Below are positions 1 to 11,715 of a DNA stretch of 64,000 bases, in pieces. The DNA is from Vicugna pacos (lineage: Eukaryota; Chordata; Mammalia; Artiodactyla; Camelidae), in NCBI RefSeq assembly GCF_048564905.1, contig NC_133023.1, positions 70,652,453-70,716,452 of the forward strand, in the 5' to 3' direction. The translations under genes and the position numbers were made by a program. The notes under the pieces were generated by a model. That model was not told where the DNA came from. It saw only the letters and a program-made list of their open reading frames with translations, and ran no database searches. The number at the start of each line of letters is the position of its first letter. Position 1 is the first letter of the stretch.

Positions 1-208
1 TTATCTTCAACACAATTTCAGTCAAGATACACTAAGGCATATTGTATTACTCCAAAGCATGCTGTAAATCTATTAATATGAATTTGGGCATGGCAAAATG
101 TAGTTTGGCTTAAGAAGGAATAGACAATAAATGAATTATTTTCATTTCTACAGTAGAAAATGGTAGGGGAGGAATTTTGTAGTGGTGGATTTTGTGGCTT
201 GTATGGTT

Positions 209-209
<1 letters not shown>

Positions 210-239
<30 letters not shown>
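210..239. repeat. poly(T) tract, 30 nt
   Basis: Uninterrupted run of T. It may be the antisense A-tail of a retroposed copy, but no element body or target duplication was recognised beside it. The rest of 1-512 holds nothing else I could identify. Confidence 0.9.
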
Positions 240-243
<4 letters not shown>

Positions 244-520
244 AATTGTCATTGTAAGTGCTACTAGGGAATATAAGCCAACAATAAACTTATCCAAAAA
301 AAAAAGGTTTATGAACCATTTAGTGTTTTAAAGCTTTAATATCTCCTTCCTTCATTGGCCTTACCAAGCAACCAGAAATGCATGGAAATGAATAGTTAGC
401 ATATAAATAAGCCTTTTTTTATAGTAATGATAATAATACATAAATACTATTCAACCTTCTTTCCTGTAGGTCCAGAAGGGTGACCTACATTTTGGAGGTA
501 TCCTGTAGAGGCTGACTTTT

Positions 521-680
521 TTTTTAACTGCAATTTCTTTTATTATTTTTTTATGGGGGGGGTGAGATAATTAGGTTTATTTGTTTATTTATCTTTAATG
601 GAGGTACTGGGAATTGAACGCAGGACCTGATGCTTGTTAGGCATGCACTCTACCGCTGAGCAATATCCTCTCGGCCACCT
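521..680 (-). mobile_element. camelid tRNA-derived SINE (Vic type)
   Basis: Read on the minus strand, this shows the tRNA-like head (A box around 640-655, B box around 610-625) followed by an AAATAAAC stretch and a C-rich end; on the plus strand these appear as GGGGGGGTGAGATAATTAGG and GGAGGTACTGGGAATTGAAC. An 8-bp duplication TGACTTTT lies at 513-520 and 681-688. It is a non-autonomous element copied by L1 machinery. The A/B boxes show modest drift, so it is not a functional tRNA gene. Confidence 0.93.
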
Positions 681-1214
681 TGACTTTTACACTGTGGAAA
701 AGATCTACCTTTAACCATGAATAACATAAAGTCTCATGAACATATGGATATGCAAGACAGCTCAGAGATGTCCCATAAACCTTATTCTTTTTTTCTTAGA
801 TGTTATGTTCTGAGAACATCTATAGATAGGAGTCCATGCTGTGTTGCCGAAACATCACCATTATGGAATTTTATAATTTATTCCTCAAACGATCCTCAGT
901 TAGCATTGTGAAGGGAACATGAGTTTTGAAATCAGTCCAAAAGTGGATGCTGATTTTGCTGTAAAATGGATATAATAATGCTTACTTCAGTGGGCAGATA
1001 TGCAGATCCAATAACACACATATATAAAGCTCATAGTATAGTGCTTGAAACTTCTTAGCTGTGCAGTTATGATATATGATTGGTTTTGTCATTGTTTTTG
1101 TTGACATATGGAGATTTAGGAACACAGGTACAACTTGTCAGATACATGTCCTGCCGTGATCAAATGGCATCACTGATGTGAGTAGAGGTAAAACAGTGAG
1201 AAAAGACTCTGAAC

Positions 1215-1336
1215 GGAGTGGGGAGGATATAGCTCAGTGGTAGAATGAGTGCATGTACAAGGCCCTGGGTTCAATCCCCAGTACCTCCATTAAGAGATAA
1301 ATAAATAAACCTAATTATCTGTCTCCCCCCCTCCCC
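1215..1336 (+). mobile_element. camelid tRNA-derived SINE (Vic type)
   Basis: Sense copy. The A box is in TAGCTCAGTGGTAGAATGAG and the B box in GGTTCAATCCCCAGTACC, followed by AAATAAATAAACCTAATTA and a C-rich end. Flanking direct repeats AAAGACTCTGAAC (1202-1214) and AAAGGCTCTGAAC (1337-1349) match at 12 of 13 bases and fix the insertion limits. The copy appears full length. Confidence 0.95.
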
Positions 1337-1349
1337 AAAGGCTCTGAAC

Positions 1350-4300
1350 ACACAGCAGGCTCATGGAAGCAGAACTCCAAAAGCAAACTAACTGCCTGGC
1401 ATTAGCTTCATATCTTGGAGACAAGGAGAATCTGTTTCTTCATTTTTCCCTTTTCTAAAATCACACGGCATAAGCACAGGGTTCTTATAGATGTATTTTA
1501 GCCTAAATTTATCCATCTCTCTCTGTATCTATCTCTGTATCATCTGTCACCTATATATTTTTCTAATTATACATTCATGCTGTGACGTACAAATAGACTT
1601 TTGCAATTTACCAGTACACTGCTTAACATTTGGATCAACAAAAAGAAGCTGAATAAAAAGAATGTGAATGAACCATCTTTTGTAACAACTACACATATAT
1701 TTTTCTAAAATCATAGCAAGATTTCATAATTAAATGACACTACTTTTTTCACTGGTATAGCTTAAGGGGGAAAAAAGGCAAAATGTAAGTGTCAGTCTTT
1801 GGCAGAGCATGTTAAATATCTTTACTCATAGAAAATAAAATTTAAATGGCAAAAAGGCTACTTTTTTATGAACATTCAATAAATGGATACCTTAAGTAAT
1901 GATGTACATTTTTGACTACCAAAATTTAAACTTCCTCCTTTTTTGACAGGTTGTCTAGCACCAATTTAGGAAAAAAATTACCATCAGGTAAGACTTACAT
2001 TAAAACCCCTAATTTATAGTGAAAATAACTTGAAGGCTAAAAAAATTAAAGGATCTTCAACAATTTGGAAAAAAAAAAAAACTAATAGCATTTTTTTGTC
2101 CAAACAGGTAAAAGTATTTGAAATTTTAAGTTTTAGGTAATTTTAAATAGTGCAAACAAAAAAAAAATCTCCCATTTTAATTTGAGTAAAATCTACATGG
2201 AGAAAACTGAATGACAAAAAAGAGTAACTTCTAAACGGGTGAACAAAATAATAATAGAAACTCTTATAGAGAAACAGCTGACATATATTGTCATTAGAGT
2301 AATAAATATAGTGGAAAAAAGACCCTTACAAAACATGAACTTAATATAAGTTCAAAAAATAATTTGGCCAAACAATCAATAATTCCAGAAGCCAGAAATA
2401 TGTGTAAGATCCTGAATTTTCCTCATTAAATATCTAGTATTTCTATATAGTTATATCTCACAACCAATCCCCTTGCTTCTATAGGCTTTAATTCAAGGAA
2501 TTAGAATAAGCAAAAGTCTCATATTTCATCATTTTATGTTAATTATAACAACATCAACAATGTATCACTGTTGACTAACTTAGAATTCAGCAGTGATAAT
2601 GTATTTTTCCACTTTGGTGCTTAATAACTGTATCTCATCAGAGGGAAGCTCACACATAGCATGGGTATATACACATGGATTTTTTTTAATTGTATTTTTT
2701 CACATTTATTATTGTCTGTGATTATGAACTACCTGTGTGTAGGTATTTTTAATAAATAAAATCTGAACACTGTGAACTTTCTTTCATTTAAGCCTCAACT
2801 GTCTATCTATAAAAAATACTATTATAAGTAATTTAATCTGACTATAATGGCTGAGATTTGAGACTTTACATCTTCTCTTTTTCATTCTAAAATAATTTGT
2901 GTTTGAACTCATCACCTGACATTTTCTCATCAAGGAGAGGGTAATGATCAAATCTGAGTGTGTGTTGTGGCAAAGGTTTTATTCAGGTTGCTAATATATT
3001 GCCATTTAGAATCTATAATTGTATTTAACTTTCACAGAGTGTGTGGATATGAGATTGGGCACAAAGTCAGTTCAAACGCCCAAATATAAGTGTTGAGTAA
3101 AAGTAAACATTTGACCTTGTTACCAATAAATACAGGTAGACAATATGGCTGAAACAACATGGGGTGAAAATATGGGAGTTTTAGATGAGAATTTTCAAAG
3201 ATGGACTTTGAAAAATTCATAGTGCTGTTTACTAATGAGCCACTAAGTAGCCTAAAATATATACATCACATTTGAAAAAATAAAGAGATATAGTGTAGGT
3301 ATGTATGTTTTATGTTATGGCTCCAAATCAACAATAGGAATGGGTGGTTAGCAAAATAGTAAATGACAATTCTGTTTACAATTCTACTTAAAGATAATCC
3401 CATAATCATTTAGGTAAAATTCTATGTCTTTTCTACAAGTGAAATTCTGTAGTGAATCTCTTGAGTGATTCTCTATCCAGAAAATCAATATATTTGAGAA
3501 GTAAGTGTAAGTTTGGAAAGTCAAATACTGATAATGAAGCATAAATCACCTTACTTAAAATAAATACATAATTGACCTTAATAACAGAGGTATAAATATG
3601 ACTATAATTAATTTGCTAATTGTCCATGGGTGCCTTCCTTTCTTTCTTTAAACTTAGTATCTGCTCATTAATTAATTTCATTGGCTTTGTTCATTGTATC
3701 ATTTGCTCTGGCAGTGTGCTATTATTGCCTTTAAGGCTTTTAAAGAAGCAGAAGAGATTTCTCACATAGAAGGTCTACAGTATTAAATGGAAACAGAAAT
3801 CCTGCAATAGGTACAGAATTTTTCTTAGGTGGTATGTAATATATATGATTGTTGTACACATATGACATTTCTGTAAGAAAGCAATTGTAACTTAGAATTA
3901 GTCTGAAAGAAGTGGAAGGTGGGAAAGGACGTTGTTATAAGCCGTGATTAAAGTACAGCTTGCAGAAAGATGGATGAGAAAGGTAATAAAATTACAGGTG
4001 TAGATAACAGGTCGGATGGAAGTATGATTTAGGAGTACTAGAAACAATAAGGAAACCACTGCTGAGTAATGAAAGATAAGATTGAATAGAAAGCTGGGTG
4101 CCACCTAAATGGCAGGCTGCATGGTTTGAACAAAATCTGATAGGTAGTCAGACAGACATAAGCAAAAGGCAGTATTTTAAAGTCTATAAAATTTCAGTCT
4201 TATAAGGAAATTTAGAGGTCATATATTCCATCTCATTATTCAGTCAAGCAACTTAATCCACAAATCGTCCTTTCCGTCATCCTACTCTAATGACAAACTC

Positions 4301-4407
4301 AGTCAAATCATAACCTGAAAGATTCTTTACATTGTGTTAAAAATTGTATGCACCCATATTTTACAAACCATGACACACACTGTAATTAAAACAAAACAAA
4401 ACAAGAC
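1350..4407. other. AT-rich stretch without recognised gene or repeat
   Basis: About 3 kb of low-GC sequence with short poly(A) and poly(T) runs. No open frame of convincing composition, no splice-bounded coding segment and no repeat family that I recognise. A weak TCTCTGTATC-type simple repeat sits near 1515-1550. Confidence 0.5.
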
Positions 4408-4914
4408 TGTTACCAAGTCCAAGCTCATACTGCTTGCCACACGACAGGACAATAAATTGAGAGACAAGGTGTTGGGGCAAGCAATAGTGACTTTATTCAC
4501 AAAGCCAGCAAACCGAGAAAATGGTGGACTAGTGTCCCAAAGAAACATCTTACCTGAGTTAGAATTTGGGCTTCTTTTATATTAAAAGGGGAAGGGGTGT
4601 AGTTGGTTGCTGGAAACTTTTTGGTGGGGGAATCCTTTGTTCTTGCAGCTGTCCATGTAGGTCTGGTCACAGTGTTCTTATAAACGTCCAATGAGACAAA
4701 TGCAGTTCTCTGTTCTGTAACTGTTTATCTCTATGTGAATGGAAAGGTGTTATACCTTTAAAGGTCAGAGCCTTGAGAATGGGCTATTCTGCATATGCCA
4801 GGCTATATTGAACATTCTTTCAGTTATTAACTTGTAGTAAAAGCAACAGAATACAAAGGTTAAAGTAAAAGAAACAGATTCAATATGGAGTCAGATTTGT
4901 TCTTCCCTATTACA
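4408..4914 (-). mobile_element. solo LTR, class I (ERV1-like) endogenous retrovirus fossil
   Basis: The roughly 507-bp block starts with TG and ends with CA on both strands, as LTRs do. Read on the minus strand it has an AT-rich TATA-like element in its middle third and an AATAAA poly(A) signal near 4490-4500, so the U3-R-U5 order is minus. The flanking 4 bp are AGAC and AAAC, nearly a 4-bp target duplication, the size typical of class I. No internal gag/pol/env region lies on either side, so it is a solo LTR left by recombination. It looks moderately young. The family name is not assigned. Confidence 0.8.
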
Positions 4915-5982
4915 AAACTACCTGTGTGTGGTTGCCTTTACTCAATACAGTTATTAGTTAAGAGAATTGATGATTTTGTTGTATTTAATTTTAAAAAGTG
5001 AATTATGCATTAAACATTCATTGAGGGAAATCTGATGCACTTGAGCATACGTCTTATGATATTAATGGAATTTTTTTTTGCGTTTTTATGTTAACAAAAT
5101 ACACAGGAGAAAGCTGGCCTTTCAGTGAGTATCAGATTGTGCATAAACATATAACTCAGACCCCATTTGGGCTTCTTAGGTGCTATTGTGGATTAACGGC
5201 ATTTACATAATTAAACTGAGGTTCTGATCTGTCATAAAAATGAAGACGGAAAGAGAAGTGTCTTTAGGATGACACCTCTGGAGGAGCCCACCGAGTGGGC
5301 TGCAATAATAAAAATAACTTAGCTCTTGTATTGTCCTAGTGATCACCTTGGATTGTGACCATGTATATTATATTGAAGTAACTAACATACCACAGCTTAA
5401 AAGGACAACAATGTGTGACCTAAATCTGGAAGAGTATAGACAGACTACATACTGAATCAGAGACACACGATCTCCCTCCATATGATGATTTTTAAAAATG
5501 CAACTTTTCTGAGTGGCTGTGGGTCAAATCACCTAGTGCTAAATCCATTCTAGTTAATAGTATATATTTGTAAGCATATGAAAAAAGTACCTGAGTTTAA
5601 AAATAAAAACTTACTAAAAGAATTTTCTTATCTACATTTAAAGGCATATGCTGTTTAACTAATCATTCCTTGAAGCATTTTAAACAGACCTTTTGTGAAC
5701 TTCTGGAGCGTTCAGGTTTAGCTGTGTAAAAATATATCAGCATAAAAATTTCAATTCTCTCTCTTTATCCTTCCCTCTCTTCCTCCTTTTCTTCCTCCCT
5801 TCTCCTCCTTCTTGTCTCTGCATCTATTTATGCATTAGAGACATTTAAAGCAAAATGATTCCAAAGAAAACACCATACTCACAAACTTTGGAAAACTAAA
5901 GCCTTTTTTAAAAATAATAAGCCAAAAAGTGTTGTAATTTATAGGATATAATATAAGAATACGGAGTGTAAAATGTTACTTT
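4915..5982. other. unique AT-rich sequence
   Basis: No recognised gene or interspersed repeat. The only structured piece is the pyrimidine tract around 5754-5816, listed separately. Confidence 0.5.
5754..5816. repeat. polypyrimidine tract
   Basis: Almost pure C/T over about 60 nt with CTCTCTTCCTCC-type units and very few purines. Such tracts can form triplex (H-DNA) structures in supercoiled DNA. No function is shown here. Confidence 0.8.
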
Positions 5983-5995
5983 TAAACAGTCATTT

Positions 5996-6104
5996 ATTTT
6001 TAAAAATTTTATTTATTTATTAACAGAGGTACTGAGGATTGAACCCAGGACCTCGTGCATGCTAGGCACATGCTCTATTCCTGAGCTATATACCCTAGCC
6101 CTGC
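5996..6104 (-). mobile_element. camelid tRNA-derived SINE, short copy
   Basis: The minus-strand copy shows the B-box region (GAGGATTGAACCCAGGACC on plus) and the A-box region (CTGAGCTATATACCC on plus). The C-rich 3' block seen in other copies is absent; an AT-rich tail lies at the left. Possible degraded target duplications are TAAACAGTCATTT (5983-5995) and TAAATAGTTGTTT (6105-6117), 10 of 13 identical, suggesting an older insertion. Confidence 0.9.
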
Positions 6105-6117
6105 TAAATAGTTGTTT

Positions 6118-7264
6118 CTACTTGATAACCATACTTAATTACAATGCTGTGATAGCTAGTTTTTTTAACTTAATTTCATCTGCTTTTATTAGGACATGCT
6201 AACATGCTTTTCCCTTTAGATTCTCCAGTACAAGTCTCGATTTTAACATTAAATAATGTTAAATGTTAGCTTTTCATTCTTCCAGTGATCTCTTATAATT
6301 TGTGAGATTTCATATTTTAAAAGGGGAAATCATATATGATAAATTTTATTTTATATTCTTTTGGTTGATCTCTCTTGGGGATTAGGGAGCAGGACTTAAA
6401 CATTTCCAATTTGAGAATTTTGAAAGGTAAAATTCTGTGCATTTTATATATATACATGTGTGTGTGTGTGTGTGTATGTGAGTGTGTGTAAATATTGACT
6501 TAGGTAATTCATTTTCGGTAACTTATAGCCTGAATTTTATTGTTCATTAGCTGGCAAAAGCATTACATTTTAAAATATATAGCAACAGATTTTCATATCA
6601 TTTTAAAATGACTCACATAAGTAAATCTGCTCATTTGCAGAGGGCTTTGACATTCCTCAGATAGGCACCACTTAAATGTGATGTAGCATATAAGACTCTT
6701 CTAAACTCCTCTTTAAATGAAACATAAGTCGTTACTTGCATTTGCCAAGCTTCACAAATAAATGTTTGACATTCATCTGCTAACTAAATTGGTTCAGAAC
6801 AGAAAGATCAACATAGCCATACTCAGAAGGTTTTGAGCATTCGTGATGGGCTACAATCATTAACATACAAGTAGGGTGTAGGATTTTACTTCTAGAGAAA
6901 AGTCTTAGCAAATAGAACAAGTATTGTACTTAGACATTCATGTATATACAGTGTGAACAGAAAATTATAGTCAACTAAACAGAATCAAGGCAAAGCAGAT
7001 ATTTGGAAAGTACTTCTAATATAACACTTTCTAATATAGCAGCTTCAATCTTCCCTATCACATATTTTAATAAACTATTAAGTTGAATTTTTTTGACTCC
7101 ATACCATCATCAAGGGGCTATTTTCATGTGCAGGCAGTAAAAGATCAAGAAATGATATCGACCAAGAGAATAAGGAGAAAATGGGTCTCTGGTCTACCTG
7201 CTAAATCATAACTTAGTCCCTGATATGACAGTATTAAAAAATCTTTTGATTTAAGTGAACATTT
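6118..7264. other. unique AT-rich sequence with a TG microsatellite
   Basis: No gene or dispersed repeat recognised apart from the (TG)n tract at 6446-6490. Confidence 0.5.
6446..6490. repeat. (TG)n microsatellite
   Basis: A short TATA stretch is followed by an almost uninterrupted alternation of T and G with two A interruptions. Alternating purine-pyrimidine runs like this are often length-polymorphic. Confidence 0.9.
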
Positions 7265-7385
7265 AAAATAATATACACAAACCTCCCATTACACAGATGT
7301 GGAATTGAGGCTGAAGGATAAATTATTTGCACAAAGTTACACAAAAATTGTAATGATAGCCCTTGGGTTAAAAACCATTCTCACA
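7265..7385 (-). mobile_element. MIR SINE fragment
   Basis: The plus strand reads CCCATTACACAGATGTGG, GAATTGAGGCTGAAGGATAA and a degraded GCACAAAGTTACAC, which matches the reverse complement of the MIR core (cccattttacagatgaggaaactgaggc...). Strongly diverged, as expected for this ancient tRNA-derived SINE. Confidence 0.75.
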
Positions 7386-7447
7386 TAAGATCTTGCCCTG
7401 TGTTCTGGCATTCTGTAGTGAACATTCTGGAGGAATATTGTCACATG

Positions 7448-7645
7448 GTGATTAGGTCCACAAAAGTCTCAGAAATCAGAAACTTATTTCTTTAAATCTC
7501 AGCTCTACCCCTTACCTTCTTATCTGAACCTCAGTTTCCTCATCTATTAAATAGGAATGAAATAGTATTTACTTTAGATAGTTGTTGAAGAAATAAAATA
7601 CATGTGAAAAGAGTTCTTAGCACATAGTATGTGTAACAAGCAGAA
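7448..7645 (+). mobile_element. MIR SINE
   Basis: The sense core is well preserved: CTCAGCTCTACCCCTTACC, then CCTCAGTTTCCTCATCTAT, GTTGTTGAAGAAATAAAATA and a closing AGCACATAGTATGTG. The order and spacing match the MIR consensus over most of its length. Confidence 0.88.
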
Positions 7646-7649
7646 GTGT

Positions 7650-10438
7650 ATTGCATTCTTTTTTAAATTGGAAATGTATAATTGTGTAATTTTAAAAATT
7701 ACAGTTTCATCTCACATTGAATAAATAACTTATTTATTATAGCGTTCATGAGATGACTAAGATAAAGTTTATTAAACTGTGTCCAACCCAGATCACTGGG
7801 AAATTTTTCTTCACATAAATATATATTCATGCACACATACTAAGACTTAAACCACAAAGTCCTGAAATCAGAGCTAAATTTTATTCACAAGGTTAACAAA
7901 CTTTTGATTAGAAGGTTTTTATTTATAACTGTGTAATCCCATTCAATTCTAGCAGGAAATCTTTTTAACAAATGCCATAAGAACCAGTCGTAGGATGGTT
8001 TATCAAAGCAACCAGATGAAGGAGTAAATTATTAAAAAATGCATACATACCTTCCAGATGTGTGATTCGTAAATAATTGAAGCAAAAAGTGCACCTTTAT
8101 GTTTCATTATTTGACATAAAGCCTCTGCCTTTTCTTTGGATGTATGTTCACTGATTAGAGTCATGCATCATCCTTATCGCATAAACCACACCCATAATAC
8201 ATAGTCTGTGTTTTCCAGGTTTGGGTCCCATAAACAGAGTTTGTATTTAAACATTCTTAAAAAGCTTTCTGGGTATGGAATGCTTCTAGAATTTTACGGT
8301 ACTTTTCCTGAATCTTCTGCAATCCTATTGCTCAAACATAGTTCTATGACAAGTCTTTGTGCAACTTGCCCTTAATAAGTCTTTCTGAAAAATTCAATTC
8401 ATATTTTATTACTTAATGTAAGATTTTAGTTAATCTGATTATATTTAATAGCAAGTGCAGCTGATATAAACATATCTTTGAACTCATATCTAACTTTTCC
8501 TAAGCATGAAACTGATTTTGGCAGCAAAAGTGAATGGACTGTCCTATAAAGCAGCATCCTAATTGGAGACATACAGCTTTCTGAGGTCAACAAGTCAATA
8601 TGTTTTATTCACGGAGAGAATAATGAACTTTGTTTGATCAATGAATTGGTTAAGTAGAGGTATATCAAACATGTTTTTAATTTCATAATATTAAGATATT
8701 TGCTATATCAAGATAAGACATCGATTGTGGTAGATTTCACTATAATTGAACACTGTATAATTACATATCCAAACTGAAATTTTGATGGAAAAGTCAGGAC
8801 AATACATTTCATCATTCTAATATCTAAAGCAGTTTGCCTGCAGTTTGCATGTCTCCACAGCTACTTGTCATGGGGGAAGAAAATGTGTTTACTAAGTAGA
8901 CATATTTTCAAAACTTTTTTAGGCTAAATGTAACATAGAAAAGGCTTCAGGATAAGAAAAGACAAGAAACTTGATTAATAGTAATCAATTTAATTAAGGG
9001 CCACAAATTTCTGGCATTCTAATTTGTTTATGATTGAGTATTTAACAGTATTTTTTTTTTGAGGATCAAAAAATACTAGACAGATGAAGAGCAAAATTTT
9101 CCTTTTAATCATGTCAAATTTCTCTTGGGCTAAATTCAATGATTTTAAAATTCTCAAAATAAAGGAAATAAGAAGGCGATCTGTAATTATTCAAATGGGT
9201 ATTATTAAAGTTTCATCTGCTAATTATATCATATTATATTTATGAATCTGAGGGTATTCATAGAACTGATATGAAAACTGAAGAACTGATAAAATAATTT
9301 TAGAACACATGAAACTGAATCCTATTGTATATTAATATTATCTGTACATGGATATGTATAGACAGATTGAAAAGAATGATAGATAAGTATACATATATTA
9401 CATCCAGTATGAATATTTTCTGAGCATATTGACTCAAACATAGATTCATTTATCAAAACAAGAGCATTTATCAAAAGAAAGAATACAGGCATCAGGGTCA
9501 TATTGTCTGAGTTCAAATATTTGTAAGCTTGGGCAGGCTTAACCACTCATTTTCTGACTTCTGTAACAATTACAATAAAAACTTACTGTAAAAACTAAAA
9601 TGAGTCCATCCTGATACAGAATATAGCAATGCTGTCTGAGCACTATAGTGCAAAACTGAGATGATCTAAAAACAAAACAAAATTGTATATATTATGAGAT
9701 ATATAATGGAGTATGAAGCAGTACAATATTTGGAGTATTTATATATCTTTCTTCTTTTACTTCTATATCCTTGTTTTTGTTATTCTCTTCCCCTCTTTTT
9801 CAAGTTCCCTCACCTACTTAGTGAATGACCCATGTAGAATTATAATTATGTTGAATATTTATAGAGATGTCAATATTTATAATAGTATTTGAGGTACACA
9901 AGTTCCTCTCTTAAATGTGACCGGTAATGATACATCTTATGCAGTATTAAATATTAATTTTGGATTATACATTAATGATATAGACCAAGTGACTTCCTTG
10001 ATTGCTAAGTCAATGGAAACTAGAGAAATGACTTAGTTTTCTTGTTGTGTAATAAACATTTCATTTGTAATCCTGCATGCCACAGAATTGCAGTATATAG
10101 AAGAGATAGCAAGTACTATGGTTATGAATATTCAGTCTTCACTTGGCCCTAATTAATATTACTTTATGAAAATATAAGAAGGTGAACTCTTGTTTGTCTT
10201 AACTGTTTGATGTGTAAACATGTGTTGACCTTGCAAAGTACTTTAAGTCAGTAGAGGTTACCTACCAAGTAGGGAATGTAATTGTACATATTTGAAAACT
10301 GGGTCAGTTATCTTTCTACTCATTAGTCAAATTTAGACACTCAAAATATGCCATCAAATTCAGAAGTCATAAAACTGGAATCCACTCCAACTGTTTAGTC
10401 ATCAGAATGAAATTATTTTTCTATTTTATGGTACTATG
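7650..10438. other. unique AT-rich sequence
   Basis: Apart from a possible MIR at 9485-9590, no gene, RNA or repeat family could be identified in this block. Confidence 0.45.
9485..9590 (+). mobile_element. possible MIR fragment
   Basis: The phrases GGGTCATATTGTCTGAGTTC, GCTTGGGCAGGCTTAAC and TCATTTTCTGACTTCTGTAA follow MIR consensus order, but the similarity is weak. Confidence 0.5.
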
Positions 10439-10451
10439 TATAGCATCTTTT

Positions 10452-10600
10452 TTTTAATTATTATTGAAGTATACTCAGTTACAGTATGTCAGTTCCTAGT
10501 ATACAACACAATGTCCCAGTCAGGCATATACATACATACATTCATTTTCATATTATTTTTCATTAAATGTTATTACAAGATATTGAATATAGTTCCTACA
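10452..10600 (-). mobile_element. 5'-truncated cetartiodactyl L1, 3' end only
   Basis: The plus strand starts with poly(T) and continues ATTATTGAAGTATACTCAG, the reverse complement of an L1 3' UTR. The same segment in sense orientation occurs at about 61920-62075 in this window, so the family call rests on an internal match. A perfect 13-bp target duplication TATAGCATCTTTT lies at 10439-10451 and 10601-10613, directly next to the poly(T), as expected from target-primed reverse transcription. Only about 150 bp were integrated. Confidence 0.93.
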
Positions 10601-10613
10601 TATAGCATCTTTT

Positions 10614-11642
10614 AGACATTTCTCAATTGTCTAATAAGCTATTTTTGAATAATTGGTTCTGCTGAGACACTCTATGATTTAGATATCCTTTGAAAACCAA
10701 AGAAGGTATTTCTTTCATTTGAAATAGTATTTTAAATATTTACATTCTTAATTAAGGCTTGTAAAGTGATTGCAAGTACCTACAAATCAGGTGAAAGTTT
10801 TTTGGACTCTAGTCTTTTGACCCTTGTAATATTAACATTTTAAATGCTAACTTTACCTACTTGCTGGGTAGATAGATAGATAGATTATCTGTTTACTCAT
10901 TTTCTAAAGTTTAAAATTCCAATGATAGTTCCATTGAGCTGAAGTTCTATGAACTGCACCTGTACTTATATAGAGATAATTTGGATCAATCACGTGTAGG
11001 AAAATGACACCTCATTTGCCCATTTTAAAGTGACTCACTGAAGTTATACCATTTAGTCAGCACGCCAAAGACAGAATGACAAAATTGCTCAAAAATGCTT
11101 AGTAGAAGCCTGTATCTTAGCGTGTCTTCCACTAGATACATATTTTTTAATAGAATGTAAGTACCAGGTGATTTTTTTTTCCCACCAGAGTATTTTCAAT
11201 ACATAGGAAGGCCTGAAACATAACACATGATAAATGTTTCTTGGTTTAATGAATGTCAGAGATGTTTTATTTGGTATTTTGAATTTGGGAATTCTGTCTG
11301 AACAAAGATGACTCAGGAAAAAAATATTCTTTCTTCTTTTAAGATTAAAAATCATGAAGGATACAAGGTTCCAGAAGCTCTTATTGGTGGAAAACTCATA
11401 ACTTGGCAAACCAAAGTAGTGATGAAGAAGGATGTTCATCGTAATAGGAATAGGTTATACAAAAATCTGACAAAAAAGGCCATTTAGAAAATTTGCCTAA
11501 AAAGAATAAGAAATGGCTTAGATATGGGCATACACTAAAGACTTTGTCTTTCATCCTTAGGTTTGGTTTTGTTATTTTCCACTGAGCTGGAATGAGCATC
11601 AAAGGTTGATTGTGGCATATTGACACTTAAACACTCAACATG
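10614..11642. other. unique sequence with a small GATA microsatellite
   Basis: A short (GATA)n run sits at 10869-10886. Open frames on the minus strand around 11089-11626 have no recognisable domains and an AT-driven residue composition (rich in F, I, K, L, N), so I do not call them genes. Confidence 0.45.
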
Positions 11643-11715
11643 CTTTCATTCACTCAACAAATATTTATCAAATGCTTAACAGTGCCAGACACTAGTCTAG
11701 GTTACTCTCTGGGTA
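11643..11715 (-). mobile_element. L2 LINE 3' end fragment
   Basis: The plus strand reads CATTCACTCAACAAATATTT, AAATGCTTAACAGTGCCAG and ACACTAGTCTAGG, the reverse complement of the L2 3' terminus. Confidence 0.75.

Noticed and set aside
1221-1290. tRNA-like A and B boxes that could suggest a tRNA gene
   Set aside because: They belong to the tRNA-derived SINE head; there is no proper acceptor stem and target duplications flank the element. The same applies to the other six SINEs.
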